Part shown: positions 1 through 8,051 of the stretch, piece after piece
Layout of the letters: the number at the start of each line of letters is the position of its first letter
How positions within the stretch are numbered: position 1 is the stretch's first letter
Assembly: GCA_002331565.1 (NCBI GenBank)
Contig: DCZC01000068.1
Location: forward strand, 1,068 to 21,513
From: Gemmatimonas sp. UBA2094
GTDB lineage: Bacteria; Gemmatimonadota; Gemmatimonadetes; Gemmatimonadales; Gemmatimonadaceae
Direction of reading: 5' to 3'
Length of the DNA: 20,446 nt
The notes under the pieces: model-generated
The model's database searches: none
What the model saw: only the letters and a program-made list of their open reading frames with translations
Told to the model about the DNA's origin: nothing
Program-made: the position numbers and the translations under genes

Positions 1-732
1 CGCGCTCGGTCGCCGTCCGCGCATCCGGCTGGAGAGTGTATTGGCCGCACTCACCAGCACACGGCCTCCCACGAGCTCCACCCGCTCCTCGTGATCGTGT
101 CCCGTGCACACGACGTCCACCGGCATGGCGGCGATGGCCTCGAGCACGCGCTGTGGCTGCTTGAGCCCCCAGCGGTTGGACAGGCGGCCACGCACGACGT
201 TGTGGTGCACTACCAGTACGCGCAGGTCCCCCGCGGGCGCGGAAGCCAGCCGGATGTGCGCGTCACGCAGCTGCGCGTCGGTGAGGCCACCCTTCACGCG
301 CCAGTCGCGCGGGTACCAAGTGAGCGACTCGGGATTGGTGCCCCACGAGGAATTGAGGCCCACCATGGTCACGCCGGGGGCCTGCACGGTGGGTTCCGTA
401 TCGTTGGCGATGTACGTACGGTAGCGCTCGTGCAGCCGGGTGAAGTCACCGAAGCCGAACGGGGCGTGCCACCAGGCGGTATCGTGGTTGCCGGGCACCG
501 TGATCACCGGCGCCACCGCCCGGAACCGGGCCACCAGTTCGCGCGCATGCTCGAACTCGTGCACCCGCGCGCGCTGCGAGAAATCGCCGCTCATCACGAT
601 GGCGTTCCATTGCTGGCTGCGCGCGAGCTCCAGCGCGGCATCCACGTGAGCCTGCACGAACGGGTGCCCGCAGTGCAAGTCCGAGACATGCAGCACGCGC
701 AGGCTGGCCGGCGCTACGAGGGGATCAGCCAA
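1..732 (-). CDS. Metallophosphoesterase (calcineurin-like), 3' end outside window
   Basis: The minus frame is open for 244 codons from a TTG at 732 to the window edge, so the C-terminus is missing. All metal-site motifs of the calcineurin-like phosphoesterase family are present in order: SDLHCG (D18, H20), SGDFS (D50), PGNHD (81-84), a VHHN histidine pair near residue 180, and GHDH (211-214). The family hydrolyses phosphomono- or diesters with a two-metal centre. The spacing resembles the CpdA-type cyclic nucleotide phosphodiesterases, but the substrate cannot be assigned. There is no signal peptide, so it is probably cytoplasmic. A TGA lies in frame just upstream, leaving only TTG at 741 or 732, or an internal GTG, as starts. 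The TTG at 732 overlaps the isocitrate dehydrogenase stop by 8 bases, which suggests translational coupling. Family assignment is firm; the start is less sure. Confidence 0.88.
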   Translation of the reverse strand, partial: MADPLVAPASLRVLHVSDLHCGHPFVQAHVDAALELARSQQWNAIVMSGDFSQRARVHEFEHARELVARFRAVAPVITVPGNHDTAWWHAPFGFGDFTRLHERYRTYIANDTEPTVQAPGVTMVGLNSSWGTNPESLTWYPRDWRVKGGLTDAQLRDAHIRLASAPAGDLRVLVVHHNVVRGRLSNRWGLKQPQRVLEAIAAMPVDVVCTGHDHEERVELVGGRVLVSAANTLSSRMRGRRPSA

Positions 733-1738
733 GCTTCGCAATCACCGCGTCGGTGAACGCATCCGTACCGGCGTCGCCGCCGAGATCGCGCGTCAGCACC
801 TTGCCTTCGCGGATCGTGCCTTCGAAGGCGTTGCGGATGCGGCCCGCGTTGGCGCCGTCGCCGATGTGCTCGAGCATCATGCAGGCGGCCAGCACCAGCG
901 CGCCGGGATTCGCGATGTTCCGGCCCGCGATGTCGGGCGCGGTACCGTGTACCGCCTCGAAGATCGCGGCGTTCTTGCCGATGTTGGCGCCCGGAGCAAG
1001 GCCGAGGCCGCCCACGAGCCCCGAGATCTCGTCTGACAGGATGTCGCCGAACAGGTTCGTCGTCACCACCACATCGAACTGCTCGGGGCGCATCACGAGG
1101 TGCATGGCCATCGCGTCGATGATGCGCTCCTCGAACTGCACGCGTCCCTCGTACTCGCGGGCGACCATGCGCCCCACGTCGAGGAAGAGCCCCTGCGAGT
1201 ACTTGAGGATGTTGGCCTTGTGCACCAGCGTCACCTTGCGGCGCCCGTTGGCGAGCGCGTAGTCGAACGCGTAGCGCACGATCCGCTCGCTCCCCTGCCG
1301 CGTGATGATGGCCACCGACTCTGCGGCCGCCCGGGGGTCGTCGCCGATGCGCACGTAGTGCTCGATCCCGATGTAGAGCCCTTCGGTGTTCTCGCGGATG
1401 AGCGTGATGTCGATGTTCTCGAACCGGCCCGGCACGATGGTGCGCGCGGGACGCACGTTGGCGTACAGGTCGAAGGTCTTGCGCAGCGCCACGTTGATGG
1501 AGCGGAACCCTTCGCCGACCGGCGTTTCGAGCGGCCCCTTGAGCGCCACGCGCGTTTGCTTGATGGAATCGAGCGTCGCGTCGGGGATGGGGTCGTTCCA
1601 GCGGGCCACGCCGGCCATTCCGGCAACCTGACGGTCCCAGACGATGTCGCAACCGGCGGCCTCGAGGATGCGGACGGTGGCGTCGGCGATCGACGGGCCG
1701 ATTCCATCGCCAGGGATGAGGGTCACGGGAGTGGGCAT
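725..1738 (-). CDS. NAD-type isocitrate dehydrogenase (isocitrate/isopropylmalate dehydrogenase family)
   Basis: A 337-residue beta-decarboxylating dehydrogenase starting MPTPVTLIPGDGIGP. It would oxidise isocitrate to 2-oxoglutarate in the TCA cycle in the cytoplasm. Family landmarks visible are the N-terminal PGDGIGP loop, LRKTFDLYANVRPAR (substrate arginines), IRENTEGLYIGIEH, the metal-binding stretch NLFGDILSDEISG, and the nucleotide loop FEAVHGTAPDIAG. The wording around the arginines is close to mitochondrial NAD-IDH (IDH3) rather than LeuB, and the length matches these short NAD enzymes. Homoisocitrate or 3-isopropylmalate cannot be fully excluded. The frame continues upstream to 1819, but the ATG at 1738 gives the normal family N-terminus, with a weak AGGTGG about 12 bases before it. 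It is divergent from cstA and overlaps the following phosphoesterase gene. Confidence 0.9.
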   Translation of the reverse strand: MPTPVTLIPGDGIGPSIADATVRILEAAGCDIVWDRQVAGMAGVARWNDPIPDATLDSIKQTRVALKGPLETPVGEGFRSINVALRKTFDLYANVRPARTIVPGRFENIDITLIRENTEGLYIGIEHYVRIGDDPRAAAESVAIITRQGSERIVRYAFDYALANGRRKVTLVHKANILKYSQGLFLDVGRMVAREYEGRVQFEERIIDAMAMHLVMRPEQFDVVVTTNLFGDILSDEISGLVGGLGLAPGANIGKNAAIFEAVHGTAPDIAGRNIANPGALVLAACMMLEHIGDGANAGRIRNAFEGTIREGKVLTRDLGGDAGTDAFTDAVIAKLG

Positions 1739-1834
1739 GGCGAAGAATAGCCACCTGCGGCGGCCATACGGAGAGGAATACCGGGTCCGGGCGCCTCCCA
1801 ACCTCGACAACGCCCCCACCGGGATGCGCGTTCA

Positions 1835-1864
1835 TTGACAACCCACCGCCCCGCGCTGCATATG
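1835..1864 (+). promoter_or_regulatory. Candidate sigma70-type promoter for cstA
   Basis: An exact TTGACA at 1835-1840 is followed after 18 bases by CATATG at 1859-1864, a weak -10 match. It would start transcription around 1871, about 25 bases ahead of the cstA GTG. The -35 match and position support it; the -10 is poor, so this is a prediction only. Confidence 0.35.
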
Positions 1865-1895
1865 GGCACGTCGGCTCCCACCTCACCCATCCCAC

Positions 1896-3968
1896 GTGTC
1901 TCGACTGCTGAAAGTCCTCCCCTGGCTTGCCGTTGCCGCACTTGGCGCGGGCGCCCTGGCCTACGTGGCCATCAACCGCGGCGAGCAGATCAGTGCTGCC
2001 TGGATCATTACGGCCGCGGTCTGCACCTACCTGATCGGCTATCGCTTCTACAGCCGCATCATCTCCCACGACATCTTCGCCCTCGACGAGACCCGGGCCA
2101 CGCCGGCCGAACGTCTCGACGACGGCCGCGATTTCGTCCCCACCAACAAGTGGGTGGTCTTCGGGCACCACTTCGCCGCCATCGCCGGCCCGGGTCCACT
2201 CGTCGGCCCCACGCTCGCGGCCCAGTTCGGCTTTCTGCCGGGCATCCTCTGGATCCTGGTCGGCGTCGTGCTCGGCGGCGCGGTGCAGGACTTCGTCATC
2301 CTGGCCGCTTCGGTGCGGCGCAATGGCAAGTCACTCGGGCAGATGGCCAAGGAGGAGATCGGAACGGTCGCCGGGACGACGGCGCTGATCGCCGTCCTGG
2401 GCATCATGATCATTCTCATCTCGGTGCTCGCGCTGGTGGTGGTCAACGCATTGCGCGACAGCCCCTGGGGCACCGTGACGATCGGCCTCACCATCCCCAT
2501 CGCGCTGCTGATGGGGTTGTACATGCGCTACGTGCGGCCGGGCGCGGTACTGGAGACCACGGCCATCGGCCTCGTGCTGCTCGGTGTCTCGCTGTGGGCC
2601 GGCCAGTGGGTCTCGGAGTCGCCCACGTGGGCGCCGGTATTCACGCTCGACGGCACCACGCTGTCTCTCGCCATCATGGCGTACGGCTTCGCCGCCTCGG
2701 TGCTCCCGGTGTGGCTGCTGCTCGCCCCGCGTGACTACCTGTCGGCCTTCGTGAAGGTGGGTGTGGTGGTGGCGCTGGCCATCGGCATCCTGTGGGTGCT
2801 GCCGCCGCTGGAAATGCCGGGCGTCACCAAGTTCATCGACGGTACGGGCCCGGTGTTCGCTGGCAAACTCTTCCCGTTCGTCTTCGTCACCATCGCCTGC
2901 GGCGCGATCTCCGGCTTCCACGCACTCATCTCCAGCGGGACCACGCCCAAGATTCTCAAGCGGGAATCGGACGCGCGCCTCATTGGCTACGGCTCGATGC
3001 TCACCGAGTCGCTGGTCGCCACGATGGCACTCATCGCCGCCTGCGTGCTCACGCCGGGCGTGTACTTCGCGATCAACTCGCCGGCCAGCGTGATCGGTAC
3101 CACGGCGGTTTCGGCCGCCGAGGCCATCAACAACTGGGCGCTGTTCAAGCCGATCACGGCCATGGAACTCGAGGCGCTTGCCAAGGCCGTCGGTGAGAAT
3201 TCGCTGCTGTCGCGCACCGGTGGCGCGCCGAGCCTCGCCGTGGGGATGGCGCACCTGTTCTCGCAGGCGCTCGGTGGCGAAAGCACGATGGCCCTGTGGT
3301 ACCACTTCGCCATCATGTTCGAAGCGTTGTTCATTCTCACGACGCTCGATGCGGGCACCCGCGTGGGCCGCTTCATGCTGCAGGACATGCTGGGCAACGT
3401 GTGGAAGCCGCTCGGCAAGGTTTCGAGCTACCCCGCCGGCATCTTCGCCAGCGCCCTGTTCGTGTGCATGTGGGGCTACTTCCTGTATCAGGGCGTCACC
3501 GATCCGCTCGGCGGCATCAATTCACTCTGGCCGCTCTTCGGCATATCGAACCAGCTCCTGGCGACGGTCGCGTTGTGCGTGGGCACCACGGTGATCATCA
3601 AGATGGGCAAGGCGCGATACGCCTTTGTCACGCTCATCCCCATGACGTGGCTCGTCATCGTGACGATGACGGCGGGGCTCACCAAGATCTTCTCCAGCGA
3701 TCCGAAGCTCGGGTTCCTTTCGCACGCCGCGATGATCAAGACGCAGATCGCGAGTGGCACGCTGCCGGCGAACATCAAGAGCCTTGAAGCGGCGCAGCGC
3801 ATGATCTTCAACGACAACCTCGATGCCGGTGTGGCGGCCTTCTTCCTGGTGTCGGTGGTGGTGATCCTCGGGGCGTCGATCAGGGAGTGGATCGGCGTGA
3901 CGAGCGGCAGCAAGGCGGCGACGACGAGCGAAGCGCCGTACGTCCGGACGCAGTTGACGGGCGCGTAA
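1896..3968 (+). CDS. cstA: Carbon starvation protein CstA, pyruvate/peptide transporter
   Basis: A 690-residue polytopic inner-membrane protein, close to the E. coli CstA length of about 700. The N-terminus aligns by eye with CstA: a first membrane helix, then [19 protein letters not shown], the [18 protein letters not shown] stretch and the family hallmark [16 protein letters not shown] at residues 90-105, followed by GAVQDFV. Many further hydrophobic helices follow. CstA/BtsT proteins take up pyruvate and have been linked to peptide use under carbon limitation. The GTG at 1896 has no Shine-Dalgarno, but the resulting N-terminus fits the family well. A ybdD gene follows, as in many genomes, here separated by a strong inverted repeat. 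Confidence 0.96.
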   Translation: MSRLLKVLPWLAVAALGAGALAYVAINRGEQISAAWIITAAVCTYLIGYRFYSRIISHDIFALDETRATPAERLDDGRDFVPTNKWVVFGHHFAAIAGPGPLVGPTLAAQFGFLPGILWILVGVVLGGAVQDFVILAASVRRNGKSLGQMAKEEIGTVAGTTALIAVLGIMIILISVLALVVVNALRDSPWGTVTIGLTIPIALLMGLYMRYVRPGAVLETTAIGLVLLGVSLWAGQWVSESPTWAPVFTLDGTTLSLAIMAYGFAASVLPVWLLLAPRDYLSAFVKVGVVVALAIGILWVLPPLEMPGVTKFIDGTGPVFAGKLFPFVFVTIACGAISGFHALISSGTTPKILKRESDARLIGYGSMLTESLVATMALIAACVLTPGVYFAINSPASVIGTTAVSAAEAINNWALFKPITAMELEALAKAVGENSLLSRTGGAPSLAVGMAHLFSQALGGESTMALWYHFAIMFEALFILTTLDAGTRVGRFMLQDMLGNVWKPLGKVSSYPAGIFASALFVCMWGYFLYQGVTDPLGGINSLWPLFGISNQLLATVALCVGTTVIIKMGKARYAFVTLIPMTWLVIVTMTAGLTKIFSSDPKLGFLSHAAMIKTQIASGTLPANIKSLEAAQRMIFNDNLDAGVAAFFLVSVVVILGASIREWIGVTSGSKAATTSEAPYVRTQLTGA

Positions 3969-3999
3969 CAGCGCATGCTGGTCCGTCCGGTTTAGCCGG

Positions 4000-4060
4000 C
4001 GCGGGCCCATACCCCTTTCGCGCGGTCCCTCGGAGACGCGCGCAGGGGTATGGGCCCGCG
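4000..4060 (+). terminator. Perfect 17-bp inverted repeat between cstA and ybdD (attenuator or terminator)
   Basis: The arms 4000-4016 and 4044-4060 are exact reverse complements (CGCGGGCCCATACCCCT and its complement). Inside them a further 6-bp CGCGCG stem (4019-4024 with 4037-4042) encloses a 12-base loop. There is no T-tract after it. It lies 32 bases after the cstA stop and 26 bases before ybdD, so it could partly stop transcription or protect the 3' end of cstA mRNA, lowering ybdD output relative to cstA. Confidence 0.75.
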
Positions 4061-4086
4061 TTGCTCGCCTCCACCATATTTGTCAA

Positions 4087-4341
4087 ATGATGCCTTCCAC
4101 CGACAAACCGCCCATGGTGACCGCCGACCGGTCGCGGCATGCTGCGCCGGCGCCGGGATGGCTCGCTGCACTACAGCGCGCAGCGGCCGTCGTGCGCCGC
4201 ATGATCGGTGTCCCCGACTACGATCGGTATCTCGCGCACATGCGGGAGCACTATCCGCAGTGCACCCCGCTCGACCCGCGCACGTTCGAACGCGAACGCC
4301 TCACGGCACGCTACAAGGCCACCGGCTCGCGCTGCTGCTGA
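4087..4341 (+). CDS. ybdD: YbdD/YjiX family small protein, CstA partner
   Basis: An 84-residue protein. After a variable N-terminal 35 residues it carries the family core: VRRMIGVPDYDRYLAHMREH, then HYPQCTPLDPRTFERER, and the characteristic cysteine-pair ending (SRCC). E. coli YbdD has the same MIGMPDYDNYVEHM core and RCC tail. Family members are encoded directly after cstA or btsT and are thought to be needed for transporter function. Their mechanism is not established. Two ATGs are available (4087 and 4090), neither with a clear Shine-Dalgarno. It is about 20 residues longer at the N-terminus than YbdD, so a later start is possible. It converges on the Nramp-like gene. Confidence 0.92.
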   Translation: MMPSTDKPPMVTADRSRHAAPAPGWLAALQRAAAVVRRMIGVPDYDRYLAHMREHYPQCTPLDPRTFERERLTARYKATGSRCC

Positions 4342-4388
4342 TCGGCGCACCACGCCATACACGCCGCGTCGTAGTCTCGGCGGCGTAG

Positions 4389-4403
4389 TCGCCGTGACGG
4401 CGA
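4389..4403. terminator. Small hairpin between convergent genes
   Basis: TCGCCG, TGA loop, CGGCGA: a perfect 6-bp stem with a 3-base loop in the 65-base gap between the ends of ybdD and the Nramp-like gene. There is no T-tract on either strand. A bidirectional terminator is plausible from position, but the stem is short. Confidence 0.3.
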
Positions 4404-4406
4404 GAA

Positions 4407-5699
4407 TTACCGCGTCGCCATCACGAGCGCGGCGATGCAGGCGACCACGAGCGCCACGCTCACCCAGCCACTGACGCGGGCCCACCGGGGCGGTATTGCG
4501 TCCCCGACGACGCGGGGGTCGGCCGCGAGCAGCACGAGTGCGACGAGGTGCAACGGCAGCACCATGGCGTTCACCACCTGACTGGCGTAGATGAGCGGAA
4601 TGAGCGGCAGCCCAGGCAGCGCCACGATGCTCACGGCTGCGACGGTGAGACCGACGAAGGCGGCGTAGAACCACTGGAAGCGGTGCCCATCGAGACTCAG
4701 CGAGGCTGGCTCGTTCACGCTCTCGGCGATCGAATACGCCGTCGCGATAGGCACGATAGCGGCGGCCAGCAGCGAAGCACCGAGCAGCGCCGCCCCGAAC
4801 AGCATGGTGGCGAACGCGCCGGCGAGCGGGCGCAGGGCCACGGCCGCGTCAGCCGCCGTCTCCACGTGCGCGTTCGAGCTGTGCAGCGTCGCTGCGCAGG
4901 CCACGGCAATCGCCAGCCCTATGACCCCGGTGAGCACCGAACCGATCACGACGTCAACGCGCGCCCACCGGAGCGTACCCACCGTGATCTTCTTGTCCAC
5001 GGCATACGATTGGATGAACGCCAGCCCCCACGGCGCGAGCGTGGTCCCGAGCGCTGCCGCGATGGCCACCCATCCGGCCGTATCGAGCGGCAGGCGGGGA
5101 ACCACGGCGCCACTCGCCACCGCCTGCCAGTCCGGCCCCGCCAGCACCCCATCGACGATGTACAGCGCGAGTGTAGACGAGACCACCAGCAGGATGCGTT
5201 CGACCCGATGGAACGAGCCCATCACCACCGTCACGGCGATCAGCGCTCCAGCCAGCGGCGCACTGACCCACGCGGGGAGGCCCACCAGCGATCCGGCCGC
5301 CGAAATACCAGCATACTCGGCGCAGATCGTTCCGAAGTTCGCAAAAAGCAGTCCGAGAACAGCCACGTAGCCCCAGCCACGCCCCCAGCGACTCCGCACC
5401 AGGGCCACGAAGCCCTTTCCGGTGACGGCGCCGAGCCGCACGGCCACGAGATGGAACTGCACCAGCAGGATTGTGGAGGCCGGGATGATCCAGAGGAGCC
5501 GGTATCCGTGCTCCGTGCCGAGGATCGAATAGGTGGTGATGCCGGCGGGATCGTCGTCGGAGAGCCCCGCGAGCAGGCCGGGACCGAGCACCGCCAGAAA
5601 CGCGGCCCAGGCCCCCGGCCCGGCAGCGCGCAGGGCGGCGAAGCGCATACCGGTGCCGCGATGGTGATGAGCCACCAGTTGCTGCGGGGGGCGACGCAT
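4407..5699 (-). CDS. Nramp-fold metal transporter with Mg2+-type (NRMT-like) site
   Basis: A 430-residue membrane protein with about 11 hydrophobic helices and the Nramp order of motifs. Helix 1 reads GPGLLAGLSDDDPAGITTYS (D50 P51 A52 G53), where Mn/Fe transporters have DPGN. The helix 6 motif reads TTLAPWGLAF (A222 P223 W224) where MntH has MPH. The metal-ligand Asn is therefore Gly and the Met is Ala. As I recall the published description, these are the changes that set the Nramp-related Mg2+ transporters (NRMT) apart from Mn2+/Fe2+ Nramps. Import of a hard divalent ion such as Mg2+ is therefore inferred; plain MntH is less likely. Start choice is between ATG at 5699 and ATG at 5648 (413 residues); neither has a Shine-Dalgarno, and the extra 17 residues are His-rich. 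No metal-responsive operator was recognised. Confidence 0.85.
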   Translation of the reverse strand: MRRPPQQLVAHHHRGTGMRFAALRAAGPGAWAAFLAVLGPGLLAGLSDDDPAGITTYSILGTEHGYRLLWIIPASTILLVQFHLVAVRLGAVTGKGFVALVRSRWGRGWGYVAVLGLLFANFGTICAEYAGISAAGSLVGLPAWVSAPLAGALIAVTVVMGSFHRVERILLVVSSTLALYIVDGVLAGPDWQAVASGAVVPRLPLDTAGWVAIAAALGTTLAPWGLAFIQSYAVDKKITVGTLRWARVDVVIGSVLTGVIGLAIAVACAATLHSSNAHVETAADAAVALRPLAGAFATMLFGAALLGASLLAAAIVPIATAYSIAESVNEPASLSLDGHRFQWFYAAFVGLTVAAVSIVALPGLPLIPLIYASQVVNAMVLPLHLVALVLLAADPRVVGDAIPPRWARVSGWVSVALVVACIAALVMATR

Positions 5700-5765
5700 A
5701 GGGTGAATGTACCGCGACGGCGTAGCGACGGCAGGTGGCGGTGGGGGCATGACCCAACTGAGGCG

Positions 5766-5819
5766 TGGGCGTCGAACGGCAGACGGCAGTACGTCGCACG
5801 TACCGATGTTCGACGCCCA
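5766..5819 (-). terminator. Nested palindrome after the sugar-kinase gene
   Basis: An outer perfect 12-bp stem (5766-5777 with 5808-5819, TGGGCGTCGAAC and its complement) encloses an inner perfect 6-bp stem GTACGT/ACGTAC with a 3-base loop. It begins 15 bases after the stop of the GHMP kinase on the minus strand, where a terminator for the sugar cluster is expected. No T-tract follows. Confidence 0.55.
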
Positions 5820-5833
5820 ACCGCAATTCCCCG

Positions 5834-7198
5834 TCAGACCACTTCGAACACCGGCATGCTCGGCCCCGTCTGAAAGAACAGCGCCCGGTGCGCTGCGCCG
5901 TGATGCACACGCAGATACTTGTCGCGCCAGCGCGTGGCAAATCGCTCGGCGTCGGCGGTCGGCACCATCGCCCACACGGCGCCGCCGAATCCGGCCCCGA
6001 ACGCACTCGCCGCCGTTGCACCGAGTTCACGCGCGTATCGCTGCAGGTGCACGGTTTCGGCGATCTGATTTTCCAGCGCGCGCTCGGCGCCGGCCTGCGA
6101 CTTGTCCACGAGCCGGCCGAACTCCGTCAGATCGGCCCGATCGAGCGCGTCTGCTGCACGTGGCACGATGACGAATGTTTCGTCGAAGAACTGGCCGAGT
6201 CGCGCCACCAGGTGACCCGCGGAGAACTCCGCCGTGGCGGCCGCTTGTGCCGCCGCCATGAGGGCCGACGGCACCTCGTCCAGCGGATTCTCGCCGGCGG
6301 CGGCGAAAAACGCATCACGCAGCGTATGTACCGGCACACCGCCGGTGGCGTTCCACGCCTGCACCAGATGGTGCGCCGTGCGCGCCGCACGGTTGTAGCG
6401 CTCCTTGGCAGCGCCCGTCTTGGCCGCGACCACGCCGCTCACCCCCACCACGAACGTGTGCGTGGACGGCCATGCCACCGAGCGTTCGAAACACACGGGC
6501 GCCCACGAGAACATTTCGAGCCGTCCCGGCGCGCTGCAGAGGATCGCCGTTTGGTCCTGTGCACCGCCCATGGTGCCGACCCCTCGGTCACCACCGAGCA
6601 CGCCGTAATCCATGCCGTTCTCGAGCGCGCCCGCGTAGCCCGCGAGCGCGGTCCGGTCGGGCAGGGCCTGCTGCCACAGCGCATCCGACGGCAGATCGAA
6701 CAGGGCCGCGAACGCCAGTGTGAGTCCCACGGTGAGCGCGCTCGAACTCGACACGCCCGCGGCCGGTGGCAGGTTGCTCGCGAGCGCCAGATCGGCGCCC
6801 GCCATGCGATCGCCGAAGTTGCGTCGCAACCGGTTCACCACGGTGCGCGGATAGATCGCCCACGGCACGGAACCGCGGGTGGTCGAATCGAGCGCCAGCG
6901 AGATCGCCTCCCGCCGCCGTGCGTCGCGCAGCACCACCGTGCGATCGTTCCGCTTGCGGGCCACGATCACGATGCCGCGCTCCACGGTGCACAGCAGCGA
7001 CCGCCCGCCGGCATAATCCACGTGCTTGCCAAGTACTTCGATGCGCCCAGGCACGATCCACACCCGGCGGTCGGTCGATGGCACGTCGGCCAGGTCGAGC
7101 GCCTCGTGCGCGTCGCGCAACAGCGACCGGTACGCGTCGGCCGCGACGGGCGAGAACGCCGCCGCCTCCAGAGCGTGTCGCACGAAGAGTTCGCTCAC
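5834..7198 (-). CDS. GHMP kinase, galactokinase-like sugar-1-kinase with altered sugar site
   Basis: A 454-residue cytoplasmic kinase with all three GHMP motifs. The galactokinase signature region reads PGRIEVLGKHVDYAGG (residues 50-65). The phosphate loop reads LPPAAGVSSSSAL (about 144-156). The third motif is GAGFGGAV near the C-terminus. The catalytic aspartate is kept in GGAQDQ (D215). Galactokinases read GRxNxIGEHxDY; here Asn is Glu and the Glu that contacts the sugar 6-hydroxyl is Lys58. A sugar-1-kinase acting on something other than galactose, perhaps with a charged C6, is inferred. It follows the nucleotidyltransferase by 10 bases, which suggests kinase and pyrophosphorylase act in sequence. 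The start is uncertain: GTG at 7198 is chosen, while GTG at 7231 would overlap the upstream gene by 23 bases. Confidence 0.85.
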   Translation of the reverse strand: MSELFVRHALEAAAFSPVAADAYRSLLRDAHEALDLADVPSTDRRVWIVPGRIEVLGKHVDYAGGRSLLCTVERGIVIVARKRNDRTVVLRDARRREAISLALDSTTRGSVPWAIYPRTVVNRLRRNFGDRMAGADLALASNLPPAAGVSSSSALTVGLTLAFAALFDLPSDALWQQALPDRTALAGYAGALENGMDYGVLGGDRGVGTMGGAQDQTAILCSAPGRLEMFSWAPVCFERSVAWPSTHTFVVGVSGVVAAKTGAAKERYNRAARTAHHLVQAWNATGGVPVHTLRDAFFAAAGENPLDEVPSALMAAAQAAATAEFSAGHLVARLGQFFDETFVIVPRAADALDRADLTEFGRLVDKSQAGAERALENQIAETVHLQRYARELGATAASAFGAGFGGAVWAMVPTADAERFATRWRDKYLRVHHGAAHRALFFQTGPSMPVFEVV

Positions 7199-7208
7199 GG
7201 CGCCGGAC

Positions 7209-8018
7209 TCATGGCCGCGGCTCGATGGCACCGAGATGGGCTACCACGCTCGCGATGTCACTGCGTCGCGACAGATCCAGCACTGGCGCCGACAGGCGCA
7301 CGACACGCACGGGCACCCCCTCGCGAACGGCCATGGCCACCGCCTCGGGCAGTTCGAACTCGCCGCGCGTCGACATCGGCACCCGGCGACAGGCGCTCAC
7401 CACCGCGGGCGTGACCGCCCACAAGTTCATCCCAACCCACCGCGCAGCCTCGCTCGACAGGTCGAGGGCGGGACCCGGCTTCTCGATGATTCCCGCGAGC
7501 AGCCCATGGTTACCGACGGTGAGCACAGCGAACGAGCGCACCCGTTCGGCGTCGATGTTTCCCTCGGTCACGAGCGCATCGCGATCGAACGCCACCACCC
7601 CCGCGGTCTCGTCGGCCGCCAACAGGCGGAACGACTCCACCGGATAGTAGTTGTCGGCGTTGAGCACGAGGAACGGCGCATCACCGATCACGTCGGCCGC
7701 GCTCGTGACGGCGTTGGCGGTGCCGATCGGGGCCTCCTGCACGGCAAAGCGCACACGTGTGCGCACGGGCGGCGCGTCATGAACGAAATGCTGACGAATC
7801 GCGTCGTGTTCGGGCCCGATCACCAGCACGACGTCGGTAATGCCGGCATCGGCCAGCGCGGAGATCACGTACTCGAGGAACGGCCGGCGGATGGGAATCA
7901 TCCCCTTCACGCCGGTTTCGGCCGCGGCGGCCTGCGACGCATCGAGCGCGGCCGAGTCGTCGGCCCGCCGCATGCGCGTGCCCAGCCCTCGAGCCATGAT
8001 GACCGCCGTACGAATCAT
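7209..8018 (-). CDS. Divergent sugar-1-phosphate nucleotidyltransferase
   Basis: A 269-residue protein of the nucleotidyltransferase (NTP_transferase) fold, with no C-terminal beta-helix. The N-terminal nucleotide loop reads IMARGLGTRMRRAD, and the conserved lysine segment reads GVKGMIPI (K38). It is followed by FLEYVISALADAGI, AVQEAPIGTANAV and the metal-binding LNADNYYP. Relative to RmlA/GalU proteins the loop has Ala-Arg-Gly instead of Ala-Gly-Gly, and the stretch from the loop arginine to the lysine is about 10 residues longer. The reaction would be NTP plus sugar-1-phosphate to NDP-sugar and pyrophosphate. Its gene lies 33 bases after the GH109-like gene and 10 bases before the kinase, which makes the kinase product its likely substrate. 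Nucleotide and sugar specificity are unknown. Confidence 0.82.
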   Translation of the reverse strand: MIRTAVIMARGLGTRMRRADDSAALDASQAAAAETGVKGMIPIRRPFLEYVISALADAGITDVVLVIGPEHDAIRQHFVHDAPPVRTRVRFAVQEAPIGTANAVTSAADVIGDAPFLVLNADNYYPVESFRLLAADETAGVVAFDRDALVTEGNIDAERVRSFAVLTVGNHGLLAGIIEKPGPALDLSSEAARWVGMNLWAVTPAVVSACRRVPMSTRGEFELPEAVAMAVREGVPVRVVRLSAPVLDLSRRSDIASVVAHLGAIEPRP

Positions 8019-8051
8019 GCGCCGTACCGTGACCGGCTGGCGAACGCGAGG

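Noticed and set aside
714..2171. A 485-codon minus-strand frame over the dehydrogenase and the cstA start.
   Set aside because: It crosses the divergent intergenic region and conflicts with the dehydrogenase frame; the translation is Arg/His-rich with no motif.
4548..5873. A 441-codon plus-strand frame over the Nramp-like gene.
   Set aside because: Hydrophilic mirror of a membrane protein on the other strand; no domain.
5765..7414. A 549-codon plus-strand open frame over the GHMP kinase.
   Set aside because: Same reason: the opposite strand encodes a complete kinase, and this frame is Arg/His-rich without domains.
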